Positions 10,385-20,881 are shown, counted from the stretch's first letter. The stretch is 64,000 nucleotides of DNA from Archegozetes longisetosus (GCA_018873245.2 JAEMBT020000009.1:5139180-5203179); one strand, 5' to 3'. Notes: generated from the sequence alone by a model not told the origin. Program-made: numbers and translations.

Positions 10385-10879
10385 TTTTACTTCTTTCCCG
10401 AATTTTATAAAGTCCTGCCTACCTGGTAACGAAGTTATGAATTCCAATATAAGAAGGGCGTATCTTTTGAATCAATGGACGTAAAATAATGATTCTTACA
10501 TCAATCAATTTGTCTCATCAAGTACTATCGATTTGACTCCTCATTTGATTTTTACAAAGCCCCGCTCACTTGTAAATGAAATAATTGATTTCAATACAAA
10601 AAGGGGCGTAACTTTTGAACTAGTGGGTGTAAAATGATGATTCTTGTATCAATCAATTTGTCTCATCAAGTACTATCGATTTAACTCCTCATTTGATTTT
10701 TAAAAAGCCCCGCTCACTTGTAAATGAATTAATAAGTTTCAATACAAAAAGGGGCGTATCTTTTGAACCGGTGGGCGTGGCTTGATGATTGTTACACAGA
10801 TCGATTTGTTTCGTCGAGTAATATCGATTTGACTCCCCCGATTTTTAAAGTCGTTCCGACCGTTTAGTACCTCTTAACC
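10385..10879 (-). repeat. Merlin right terminus with about 148-bp subterminal direct repeats
   Basis: Inside the right terminus a unit of about 148 bp occurs slightly more than three times in tandem, with decreasing similarity inward. Unit marks are the GACTCC-type motifs near 10829, 10683, 10533 and a degenerate one near 10389. Each unit holds a TTTGTCTCATCAAGTACTAT-like block, a GGGGCGTA block and an AGCCCCGCTCAC block. The left end has fewer copies, so the termini are asymmetric. Repeated transposase-binding sites are a possible role (inference). Confidence 0.8.
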
Positions 10880-10929
10880 AAACATTCTTATATATTTTTA
10901 TATAACTATTCTTGTTTTTTTCATTTTTA

Positions 10930-11730
10930 ATAATTCATCTAGTATAGCATTTATCTTATTATACTCTTCATTATTTCCTGCATTATAAGAAGCAAGAGAT
11001 AATTGTAACTGATTTCTTAAAGATTCTGGATCACTAGGAAGGAAAGTAATATTTAATTTTCCACCTGACTGAATAAATTTGGGAATAATTGTTTAATCAA
11101 CTTTCATTTCTCACTTCTATCTGAATTCACTTTTTTAGTTTCAGGATTAAAACTTTGATAGATAACATTTGTCTTTTCAAGTATTTCTTTATAATCTTTA
11201 TAATCTTCATTTAAACATAAATCTAAATTAGAATCTTTTTTCGTTAATAATTCCATTAATCCTTCAGTTGCATTATATTTCTTACCTGCAATCTCTAATA
11301 AATTATTATCAAACTTTATAATTGAATTACCAATTGAATAGTAATTATTACTAGGATTGCATCTTATCGAATATCCAGCAGTACTTCTATCATCATTATC
11401 ACTTAAATAAGTTTGAATTAGTTTACTTACTTGAAGAAAAGGTCTAGTTTCTGATCCACTAGTTATTGCAGGTAATTGCTTTATTCTTTGGTATATCTTT
11501 ACTTGATTTGATGATATCTTGTCACCTAAAGCACTCAATTCTTCTTAATGAGCAATATTTTGTTCACTAATAGGTTCTGTTATTGGTTTAAATAGTTTTT
11601 CTGTTTCTTCCTTAAATCCTATATTGACTAGTTTTTCTTCTTCAAAGTTTTGTTTAATATTTTTTCTAGTTTCAAAAAAATCACTAACAATTTGTTCTCG
11701 TTTCTTAGGATCAGTAATACTCAAGAACAT
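10930..11730 (-). pseudogene. Polinton protein of unknown function beside the ATPase, broken
   Basis: The reading starts at ATG 11730 with a Lys/Glu-rich coiled-coil-like N-terminus (KKREQIVSDFFETRKNIKQN). An in-frame TAA lies at 11547-11545. The frame then runs through QVKIYQRIKQLPAITSGSET and a small domain with YYSIGNSIIKFDNNLLEIAG and KKYNATEGLMELLT. A TGA at 11106-11104 follows (after SDRSEK), then a one-base frameshift near 11060 and a helical tail with GNNEEYNKINAILDELLK. I recall proteins with this order next to the ATPase in arthropod Polintons; their function is unknown to me. Confidence 0.6.
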
Positions 11731-11804
11731 TGTTTATTTATCATCAAATAATTAAACGATCGTTTAAAAATTGATAGATTTTTTATATCGTTTAACAGTA
11801 TCGT

Positions 11805-12902
11805 TTAGCAACTGATATAAAAGTCGTTTAGGTTTCTTCCGTATTTTCCATTGTGTTTATTTGATGATAAATCAACTGTTACAAAACTATAAGGTTGATT
11901 CCATATTTTATTGCATAAGAATTTAAAATCATTTTTGTTGATATCTGTACAGTGATCTCTATAGAAATTATCTAATGTTATATTGTCTTAAGGGAATAAT
12001 ATAAATATATTTGAATTTTCTCTTATTGTTTGTCGAGGTAATTTAGTATGATTCTGTGGGTTAGGTGAGTTACTTATGTTACGTAGGTTAGGTCTGAATA
12101 TGTTAGATCTATTCTAGACAGATTAGGTTAGGCCGAAAAGTAGAAATGTACAATAATGCGCGAATATTTTCTGCAATCTCTGAAGAAATTAAAATGCAAC
12201 TTTTTTCAGCGTACTGTAATAGGTAGCTTTAGTTCCATTACATTGATTTACATTTTTAAAGCATTGATCTGATTATTTATTCGCATACATAATATTCAAT
12301 AAAAATGCACTTATTGGGACTCTGAGATGGAGAATTTAATTAATGCTTGAAATGATGGTATATACTATAGTAGGTCTAGGGGTGGCGTATACTGTAGAAT
12401 GACCATTCTGTGATATACAAAAGCAATCAACATTATTATGTCTTCGTCTTGTATAATATGCTTCACATTTATTCTGTTTCTCCAACATAATATCATCAAA
12501 TATCATCAGGTTTTTATGCTTTTTATTAAATTCAGTTGAATCAGGTATGCTTGAGTTATCATCAAAGTATTCAACTATTATTTTATTCTTTTCTTTTAAT
12601 TCGTCACCTATCTTTTTAATATAATAATCATCAGTTAATTTATTCTTTATTAGATCAACGATTAATTCTTTTATCAAATTGCTTTTTATTCCCTTAATTA
12701 ACGCCTGATATTCTGGTTGATGTAATGATTTACTAAAGATATATAAGTGATCATAGTCTAACCAATCATTAAGTAATAAGTTTAATAATAGATTTGTTTT
12801 ACCACAACCTGATTTTCCTACAATACAAGCTCTAATTAAATTAGGAAGTAAAGGATTATTATTCCTTTTATTTTCAATAGGAATTGATAGATTGTTCAAC
12901 AT
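11805..12902 (-). pseudogene. Polinton genome-packaging ATPase, split by an insertion
   Basis: The N-terminal block (ATG 12902 down to about 12405) has the P-loop VGKSGCGKTNLLLNLLLN, a Walker B LMIFDDIML and the CISQN sensor region of FtsK/HerA-type (A32-like) packaging ATPases. The C-terminal block lies at 12050-11805 with LPRQTIRENSNIF, VTVDLSSNKHNGKYG and a stop at 11807-11805. The two are separated by a 346-bp insertion with an 8-bp target duplication; the frame is the same on both sides once the insertion is ignored. One more in-frame TAA lies in the C-terminal block near 12000. Family role: pumping DNA into the capsid. Confidence 0.85.
12059..12404. mobile_element. 346-bp non-autonomous insertion in the ATPase gene
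   Basis: It is bounded by perfect 8-bp duplications, ATTCTGTG, at 12051-12058 and 12405-12412. One end starts GGTTAGGTGAG; the other, read inward, starts GGTCATTC, so only the GGT is clearly shared. There is no coding potential. An 8-bp duplication fits hAT, P or Merlin families; the GGT ends and a Merlin element nearby make a Merlin-mobilised non-autonomous element possible but unproven. Confidence 0.8.
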
Positions 12903-12918
12903 TTATTTATAATTATAA

Positions 12919-13240
12919 ATGATAATATATTGCTTAAAATGTAAGAGTAAAAGGAAAGCAATCAATATTGAAGAAGTTTATTCAAAAAATAATAAACCTA
13001 TGATAACTGGAACTTGAATTACTGGTAGTGAATCTACGGCTATAGTTCGTAAAATTGCTCAGCTTAAAGCACAACATAAAAGATTGCGAGAGAACGCTAA
13101 AAAGATCAAACAACGCATAAGAGAACAAACTGAAAAGCTGAGACTTATTGAACAGGAAATTGATAATATTGACTTGAATGTAACAAAATTGCAGAATATA
13201 CAAAAGATGATGAAATGGGCTTAAAATAAGTTAGAGGGAA
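12919..13240 (+). pseudogene. Small zinc-binding plus coiled-coil Polinton protein, in-frame stops
   Basis: Starting at ATG 12919 the reading is MIIYCLKCKSKRKAINIEEV and so on, with a CxxC that resembles the N-terminal half of a small zinc ribbon found in Polintons and large DNA viruses. The expected second Cys pair falls at a TGA (13015-13017) and a nearby Gly codon, so the ribbon is damaged. The frame then continues as a charged coiled coil (RKIAQLKAQHKRLRENAKKI) to a TAA near 13221-13223. It is divergent from the ATPase gene, starting 17 bp away. Confidence 0.5.
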
Positions 13241-13259
13241 TTGAATCGAGTGCGGAAAG

Positions 13260-13985
13260 TTTAATAGAAGAACGTGAAGTTCGCCTCAATTGAGTGGAAA
13301 TTTTTCAAAAAAAAACATGAATGCCTAATCTTGTAATTACAGACCTTAAATATAACCTTATAAAAACTCAATATTCAATTTTGGTCCAATTTCTTGGGTT
13401 TATTAGACTCGTACTTTTGTATGCTCCAGAATCGCAATAGTGAAATATAGTAGTTTTAGGTGATTTTCTGTAATATTTTAGCTTCAATTGCACGCAAAAC
13501 GATATGAAAAGTTCAATTTAGAGGGTTCAAGTAGTAGTGTCCCAGTATTTTTCATTGATTTTGTTGATTTATATTAGCTATTTTTGTGAGTTTTTTCGTT
13601 TTATTTTATGAAATATAATAAATTTTAATTTGGTTACCGTTTATTCTTGAAAAAATCGAGAAAAAGTAGGTTGTGGCTTTTAGAAGTATGAAGTACTACT
13701 CGTAATCTCATACTGTCTCAGTCTCGCCATATATACACTACTCCCATTCATTTTAATTGTCATTAATCATAGACTTTAAGTTATCATAATATGATCTGGG
13801 GTTCTGGGATAGAATCTTTTAAACTTTCCAAAGTTTTATACTTAGCTGATGATAAGCCTCTTGGTTTTGACTGTCTTTGCATTGAATCTAATATATTAGC
13901 ACTGTTATTCTTTGCAATTCTTCTTTAAGATAATCATTGATAACATTATATTCTTTGAACTGTTCAGTGTGAGAGAATTTAATAA
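13260..13985. other. No gene recognised
   Basis: AT-rich sequence between the last Polinton gene and the next pseudogene. The Polinton right end should lie here, but I found no inverted repeat to mark it. Confidence 0.5.
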
Positions 13986-13987
13986 AA

Positions 13988-15346
13988 GATTATTTGAAAG
14001 AATTTTTTCTAACTTCATATTGTTTTAAATTCCTTAAAGTGAATGGCTTCTTATTCATAGATTCATCATTGAAAAGAATTATATCACTAAAACATACTTC
14101 TTTAGCATAATTATTTTTTCTGGAACTTTTGATTAATTCCAGACAATGATCAGGAATGAAAACTTCATGTTCTCTATCGAATTTTCGACTAATTATACCC
14201 TGTAATGAGTCGCATTTCATATAGGTATGTTCTACCTCGAGATACTTTAAAGTGATTTTCTCCTGAACAATATTTTTATCATTTATAATATTAACTAAAT
14301 TACCAAACAAAGACCAGTTGCCCTTTTGCGAAGTACAATTATCTTACCAAATTACTACATTTTTTACTTTTTTACAATATTCTGTGTTTATAAATATTAA
14401 TATGAAGTTAATATGTTCTAGAGAATTCTTTTCAGTTTAAATATCATTTGGTAAAAAACAGAATGACTGTAAATTCTCTCCTATTTCACAGAAGGTCTGA
14501 TTTAAAGTGTTTATTTGTGATGAAAAATAACATTCCTTCACTTCAAGTCTTGGAAGTGAAAATATTTTCTGTGCATCACAAGTTACAACCCTTAAATCTG
14601 ATGGAATTTTGACCAATTCTGAGTCCTCATACATTAAAGATCGAGCTAATTCATATAATTTTTTATGCTCTGAAAATTCAATGCATTTTTCACAATTGCA
14701 TTCTACATTATTAAGGAAATTAATTTCTTGTTCTTTGCATTTCTTGCACTTATCTTGCGATAGTTATTAAAGTATAAAAAATTGCAAACATTCTCATTTC
14801 CGTACTTTATGTTGATACTATTATCATTATCATTTATGCGAGCTTCGAATCCCATGAATTTTGCGAATACTCTATAGTTTGTGGACTCATTTTGTAAAAA
14901 TCACTGATATATTTGCGATTTTGACATCTACTGAAATTATAGTGAAAATGCTCAGGATTTAAATTCATTATATAATTTTCGATCGATTTATTGAACGAAT
15001 CAGTGTGTAATTTCCAGTGAACCTTCTTAGGGGTTTCTTCATCTCTTTGATTAAACCAGTTTTCAATAGTTGTAGATTTTTTTATGTTTAACGTTCTGAA
15101 AAAAATATTTGCAGAAATTTATATTATGAATTTTATAGCTCCATTTATATTTGATTCCAAAATCGCTTTGTTTTCTTTACTCACGTTAAAGAAAATGAAT
15201 TATTTTCGCGCCTTAATATCTAGTTTATTATAGAATTCTTTTAGTCGATTGATTTCTGAAACCTCAAAATGAGCATTGCATTTCGATGAACATTCCGGAT
15301 TATCATATGATTGTTCAATATTTACTTTATCTGTTAGTACATTCAT
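13988..15346 (-). pseudogene. Decayed gene of a widespread uncharacterised (DUF7869-like) family
   Basis: Minus-strand blocks in several frames follow a recognisable order. First is a Cys-containing N-terminal piece (ATG 15346; NPECSSKCNAHFEVSEINRL). Next comes an HYNFSRCQNRKYIS piece near 14930, then a Cys-rich piece (CKKCKEQEINFL, CEKC), then VTCDAQKIFSLPRLEVKECY (14634-14437). Last is a block with HTYMKCDSLQGII and VFIPDHCLELIKSSRKNNY (14310-13990). This matches, from memory, a large arthropod and fish family of unknown function carrying DUF7869 and often found in repeated copies. Many stops show it is dead. The domain name is tentative. Confidence 0.45.
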
Positions 15347-15870
15347 TTTGATTCTTATATAACTTTATTATAAGTTTTGTGCAACAAGAAAATTTTTATT
15401 TGCCAAGAATGATTTAAATAAAGAATGTCTCCATATCTAAAAATTGCTTTTCATTCTCAAAAATTAATATAATAGACTTACAAGTAATTGAGATGCACTC
15501 GAAACCAACCTTTCTTCAAACGATAAGAAAATCACAAAAATCAAACGTTTAAAAAGTTTTGAAATTATTTTCATAAAAGTTTTAAAAAATTGCAGACAAA
15601 ACTTTGATATGTAAATATTCAATTTTAAAACTCTTTGTTTAAAATTGTTTATTAAATGTAAATTAAATTGTTTAATATATGTCACATGAACCCCCCCAAA
15701 TTGTGATTAAAATACCTGTTGCAAAATCAGTGAGCTTTAAATTTTCACTTAGTCTGAACACCTGTTTTCATCTATACCTTTATCACATTTGCTTTGAACG
15801 GCTCGATTTTAATCTGCTCATTATAGTTTAAATTAGAATTTGTGCAAATAAAAATTAGCTTTTTCAATCA

Positions 15871-16376
15871 AAGTAATATTTTTCCATTCATTCAAATCGG
15901 TGGCAGAACGCTCGAAGATTTTACCTTTAATCTTCAGACAAGAGAGACTATTTAATCATCCCTTTATAATCATCTTCATCATCAGTCTATTTTGTATTTT
16001 ATAAGCTTACTATAATCATAGTGTATGCATACTCTGAAGGCCTTCAAATTTCACTAACACTCAGTTAGAATGTTAAGGCTTTCAGAGTATGCATACGCGC
16101 ACCCTAGTTCAATTAGTATGATTAGTAGCTACTATAAAGTACAAAATACGAATATTAACAGTTTAGACATAAGGGGACTGATGATTAGTATATAAAGAAA
16201 TGATTATAAGATTAAGGGACTATGATTATAAGCTTTAATTTTTTTACTTGGGTGTCGTCTCTCTGTCCAGAGGATTAAAGGGAGAACTAAATAGACTAAG
16301 TTTTGAAGATTTTATGGTAAAATCTTCGAGCGTTCTACCACCGATTTGAATGAATGGTAAAATACTACTTTGATAA
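15871..16376. repeat. Long imperfect palindrome (foldback) with 36-base shared loop
   Basis: The outer left arm (ATCAAAGTAATATTTTTCC at about 15870) is matched by the reverse complement at about 16376, through a block containing GAACGCTCGAAGATTTTACC. Inner arms GTATGCATACTCTGAA pair closely around a loop at 16042-16077. The middle of the arms has diverged in length. The loop is identical to that of the next palindrome. No coding content. Confidence 0.8.
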
Positions 16377-16756
16377 AATAGAATTTGACTCATCTTTGTA
16401 TTAAGTTAGCTAAGTCAATGCCACATTGGTTACCAGAAGTGATAGCTCGAGAGGACAGTCCAACTCATCATTAAAATTATTTAAATTGAATCACAGTTGG
16501 CTGCTGAACTATTTTGATTGAAATAGTTTGATATATTTTATCAGTAGCTTCCATTCTATGACTTATTGTTTTTCTTATGGATATCAAATAAACTGACTTC
16601 AGCTACGAATAAAATTATTACTCATATGCTTTTTAATTACTGAGTAATGCCATGATTTGACGCTATAAACTTATAGTTTCAATTTCTGTCTCGTCCCTCT
16701 TATCCAAACGCATCAGAGATTAATCCGGGATCTACGCATAACTTTTTTCGACCGAC

Positions 16757-17255
16757 TGTACAAACAATCGATGCAAAAATATTAATAAATGAAGACCCAA
16801 AAAACTATCTTAATTTCTAAGAGTGTGATAACAAACTCATTCTTATCTTCAACAAAATCAGCTCTTTAGTGCGACTTTTGATCAGTCGACAAATCTGGGG
16901 CCAATCTCTCAGGAGATCCGTGCGCACTAACACAAACATTCCTTAAGCAGTCGAAAGTGAGTTTATTTATTGGTGGATAGTAATTTTCTTCAAATTTCAC
17001 TAACACTCAGTTAGAATGTTAAGAAAATTACTATCCACCAATAAATAAACTCACTTTCGACTGCTTAAGGAATGTTTGTGTTAGTGCGCACGAATCTCCT
17101 GAGAGATTGACCCCACATTTGTCGACTGATCAAAAGTCCCACTAAAGGGCTGATTTTGTTGAAGATAAGAATGAGTTTGTTATCACACTCTTAGAAATTA
17201 AGATAGTTTTTGTGGGTCTTCATTTATTAATATTTTTGCATCGATTGTTTGTACA
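16757..17255. repeat. Near-perfect palindrome, about 231-bp arms, same loop
   Basis: The left arm starts TGTACAAACAATCGATGC and the right arm ends with its reverse complement. I count about seven differences over roughly 231 bp (about 97% identical). The loop at 16988-17023 (CTT to AAG) is the same 36 bases as at 16042-16077 although the arms are unrelated. No open frame lies in it, and no target duplication was identified. Confidence 0.85.
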
Positions 17256-17259
17256 TTTA

Positions 17260-17830
17260 CTGAAATTATAGATGATATTTGCAAATATTTATCAAACCAA
17301 CATTAACAAATGAATTTTTCATTTAAATGCTGAATTACTATCAATTTTTCTGTAGTTCATAATAAGATTATTTCATGAATTCATGAATTAGAAATTAATG
17401 GACTTCATCTACTGTTAGATAATGTAATATTTTGGACTCTTTTGAATGATAAATGCTGTACATAAGCAATGAATTTATTGTATTGAAAACTATCATAATA
17501 TTTAACATTCATTTTATTCCTTTCAAAATAATGTACTTATTTTCATTGACATTAATTCAAAATTTATTATAATTTCATAATATCATATTCTGTACACACT
17601 CGGTCCTGATAGTTATTTCAACTTAACGCAAATAAACACAAATATTATTCCCGTATTACCAGAATAAGAAATAAAGTTTTTTGTCTTTAGCTCTTAATCT
17701 TTTGGAAAAATATTGAATCATTAAACAGGTATTTATTTCTGTTGAAAATATTTAAAGCTTTTCTTCAGATTCACTCTTAAGTCAATGAATATCGATGAAT
17801 ATAGATGTTTTTATTTAAAATGTTGAAGAG
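17260..17830. other. Gene-free upstream region of IR gene 1
   Basis: AT-rich DNA without a recognisable gene. The promoter of the first IR gene should be here, but no motif is distinctive enough to call. Confidence 0.4.
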
Positions 17831-20164
17831 ATGTTAGAGATTCCAAAATCAGCAAACCTTGAGTGTCATCACACATCCTTATTTCCAAATAATAGTATCC
17901 AAACATTTGGATTTGAATTCGTAGCTAAAGGAAATGTTACATTTAGTTGGGAAGCAGCGGTAATTCTGTATATTATTAAGAACTTCGAGTTCATAACATA
18001 AGCTAATACTAAAATCTATTTTGAATTGACAATTTTCAGTCAAGTCAAGATGCTCTTTCAAATTATTTGTGTAGTCCGTGGTATTTCATGATCAAGGAAT
18101 TCGTTAGAAGAACTCAATTGAAGTGAGAAAAATCCTGAAACAATTTCTTAACTATTTTAATAATTTTCATGCACTGACTTTACGCCTTTATAATTTCATT
18201 ATAATAATGACGTTTAAAAAATCAGTTTTCAATTCGGGTAATCTTATATGCAGCCGTAACCAGCTAGAGACTATTTCTTTTCAGAGATTTTTTCGAAGCT
18301 TAAATGAGTCTGCGATGAAAAAATCTTGTAAAAATTTTGAAACCACGTATATTCGATGCATTAATTGGTTGCTCACCATTAAACACTAATAAAGGGATTA
18401 GTAACAAATTAATAGATAAATCAATGTTTATTAGCTTTTGCCTCAACAAATCTAAATAAACTTCATTTCAGACTCAGTCCCTCAGACCGTGGACCTCAGG
18501 CTACATCAATGACCTAATAGTTTACGAGTTTTGCCTTGAAAATAAAATCTTCCTCTAATTTATATTTTCTTAATTGAATATTTTTAATAAATTTTGATCT
18601 ATTTTCAGCGCTATACCGGTAATAGCTGATAGTAAAACATGGCTGGATGCATCGGGACCTGACGAAATCTTAGAATTGTATTTAAGCTTAGTTATGGAAA
18701 ATGTAATTAAAAATAAACTCCATGAACTTTTCTGTAACAAGAACATTTTTACTTTAAACAGAAGTTAGATCTATATATGCATGTAATAAGCTTATCAGAG
18801 ATGTTGACTAAATACCTGAAGACATCAAACCGTATATTCATTATCGATCCGATAGTCAATATATTAGGCGCTGAATATTCTTCTCTTGAAGAGTATCCAT
18901 TTTTCTCTATTCTTCAAATATTTGACTATTACGTGAGTCATTGCATATTAAAAGTAATTTCCTAATGAGGATACTGTAACTTATGTAGGTTTGGTTTTCA
19001 ATGTTTATTGAAGTACTCATTGTTCCTATCATAATATCAATTGATTTGTTGAGGCTTAGATCTGGTAGCAATTTTTTATTGACTTATGCACGAGAATTCT
19101 GGCATAACTTTGAAATTGTATGCTTAAATAGTGAGTATGATATCTATTGTAATACAATTGAGATACACATGTGTTAACATTATCCAGATTTCAAAATCAA
19201 AAAATGGACAAAAACCTTAAGAATAATGTATGGCTTATTCATATTAGCTTCAATGGTATTAATGGAAGCATTTTCAAGTTCAATGCTATCCCTAACAGTA
19301 CATGAACCTTACGTTACCATTGATTCGATCGAAGATCTGCTGAACAGAAATGATTTACAGCCTATTATTATACTAACTCATGAAGAAATTGATGAAATAC
19401 AGGTATAATTAAATTTTAAGAGATTATTTTCTCTAAAGTGAAGCTTATTATCACTAAGAAATCTAGAGAAACATCTTTGATATCTATTGTTAAGAGGAGT
19501 CGAGATAATGATCTTTTGTATTCAGAATTGGCTGAAAATAAAATACAATTGGCTTTTTCTGCACCTAAATTCCAGAAAAAATTATCCGAAAATGTCATTA
19601 TTTCCAAAAAACTTAATATTGATCTGTTGAAAGGCAATGGCCGGGACTTTCACATTGCCAGCAATAAATATCTCTATAAGCCTCAGTCTATTTTATATAA
19701 TAAAAATCTGAGCCGAAGTATTATCGACCCATTCGATAAAATGTATGAAAATTACAGTCAATTGGTTAATTATAGTATAAACAGGTTAAGTGAATGCAAT
19801 AAAAGCTATCACTTATCTTGTTCATCTAGTAAAACTATTCAAGTTATGTTAATTTAATCTTTTCTATAGTTTTTCCGATATGACGGAAACCGGAGTTTTT
19901 TTCAAGTTTATTGAAACGGCTATTAATTATGGCTTCAATTTTGGATTAGACAAATCTGACGCTTTGGAAGATAAGAATAAATTCTTAATTACTTTATTGG
20001 AAAGTCGAATAGCTTTCGGACCTTTTATTATAGGGATTTTTCTGGCTGTAATGATTGCTATTTTTGAAATCTTGAGTCCTATTGATTGGAGATTTTTCAT
20101 GTTCAAAATCACATTCCTTTGGAGAAGATTCAAAAGAAGTTTAAATACTGTGAAATATATATGA
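17831..20164 (+). CDS. Ionotropic receptor (IR) gene 1, eight exons, 484 aa
   Basis: Exons inferred from frame and GT/AG sites: 17831-17959, 18040-18122, 18609-18702, 18762-18932, 18989-19130, 19188-19402, 19459-19784, 19870-20164. They join in frame without a stop. The product is a short variant glutamate-receptor channel without the large N-terminal domain: a ligand-binding S1 lobe, TM1 (WFSMFIEVLIVPIIISIDLL), pore segment, TM3 (YGLFILASMVLMEAFSSSML), the S2 lobe opening HEPYVTIDSIEDLL, and TM4 (FGPFIIGIFLAVMIAIFEIL). IRs are chemosensory cation channels in arthropod sensory neurons. Exon lengths 1-6 equal those of IR gene 2. The exon 7 acceptor (19457-19458) was chosen because the stronger-looking 19437-19438 site breaks the frame. 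The stop codon lies at the edge of an inserted element. Confidence 0.82.
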
Positions 20165-20879
20165 AGGCGACGTTTCCAAAAGGGCTTATATCCAAAAAAT
20201 GCGAAACGAAGAAAAACACAAAAAACGTTTTAAAAGTTTATTTCTCGTTCAATCCTTTTGAAGTCTTGTTTTATTTAAAAGATAAGAAAACGTGGTCAGA
20301 AAAATTTAGTTAGAATTTAGTTAGAAAAATCAAACTTAATTAGAAAACTTTTAATTAATGAAAATATTTTCGGAAATAAGACCTTTTGGAATTAAAGCAA
20401 ACTTTTATTCCAAAAGGTCTTAAATCCAAGTGAGAAGGGGAAAATTTAACACAAAATTAGTGAGTTTTTATTTTTTTAAACTTTAATTGTTCATTCATTA
20501 AACGATTAGCTTCTATTTTTTGATAAAATTTGTTCTAATATCAATGTTTTAAATTAATTTTTATAAAAATTAAATTAAATAACAAAAGATGTTTTACCTG
20601 CCATCGTGTGGCAGATACAATGAATTTCGTCATTTTTCTGGTTTTTTATTGGTCTAAATGGGACATAAGTCCTTTTGGAAATAAATTGCCGATGGATTTA
20701 AGCCTTTTGGAAAAAATTAATTTTTGATTTCATTTTTCCACAAGATTTAGACATTTCAGAGAATTTCAAACCTTTTTTCAAATTCCTCGTATCTAAATGT
20801 ATAAGAATGAATGTGTAACTCAGATTTTAAAATTTTGGCGTTTAAGCCCTTTTGGAAACAAAGCCTTCATATATTAATA
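20158..20879. mobile_element. Non-autonomous element with repeated CCAAAAGG motif
   Basis: The termini are inverted repeats of about 35 bp (TGAAGGC at 20162 and GCCTTCA at about 20869), each followed inward by TTTCCAAAAGGGCTTA. The motif TTCCAAAAGG or its complement recurs at least six times inside, including a local palindrome at about 20380-20420. TATA-like sequence flanks both ends. No transposase is encoded. Its left end overlaps the stop of IR gene 1. Confidence 0.65.
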
Positions 20880-20881
20880 TA

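Larger units (their letters stand above)
8388..10879. mobile_element. Complete Merlin (IS1016/IS1595-type) DNA transposon
   Basis: The 2,492-bp element has long terminal inverted repeats of about 245 bp starting GGTTAAGAGGTACTAAACGG. It is flanked by a perfect 8-bp target duplication, AAACATTC, at 8380-8387 and 10880-10887. Merlin elements are known to make 8-9 bp duplications and have termini starting GG. It encodes one uninterrupted transposase on the minus strand. The termini match almost perfectly and the frame is open, so insertion is recent compared with the decayed Polinton around it. It landed between two convergent Polinton genes. It looks autonomous by structure. Confidence 0.92.
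1..13260. mobile_element. Polinton/Maverick (adintovirus-like) element, partial and decayed
   Basis: The Polinton gene set is present together: DNA polymerase B C-terminus, adenain-type protease, pX-like protein, double-jelly-roll major capsid protein, penton-like protein, fibre-like protein and packaging ATPase. Most morphogenesis genes lie on the minus strand; the polymerase, penton, coiled-coil and zinc-protein genes lie on the plus strand. The left terminus is outside the window and no terminal inverted repeat was recognised at the right, so the right limit is approximate. No retroviral-type integrase is seen; it may lie to the left. In-frame stops and frameshifts in most genes show an old non-functional copy. 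Later insertions are a Merlin element (8388-10879), a 346-bp element (12059-12404) and probably an element at 379-1042. Confidence 0.88.

Noticed and set aside
4872-11106. A genuine alternative genetic code (TGA as Trp) in the Polinton
   Set aside because: TGG is also used for Trp, TAA and TAG stops and frameshifts occur in the same genes, and one TGA (13015) replaces a likely Cys. Kept only as a low-interest observation.
19416-20133. Minus-strand open frames under IR gene 1 exons 7 and 8
   Set aside because: Shadows of the plus-strand IR exons, which are supported by the paralogue.
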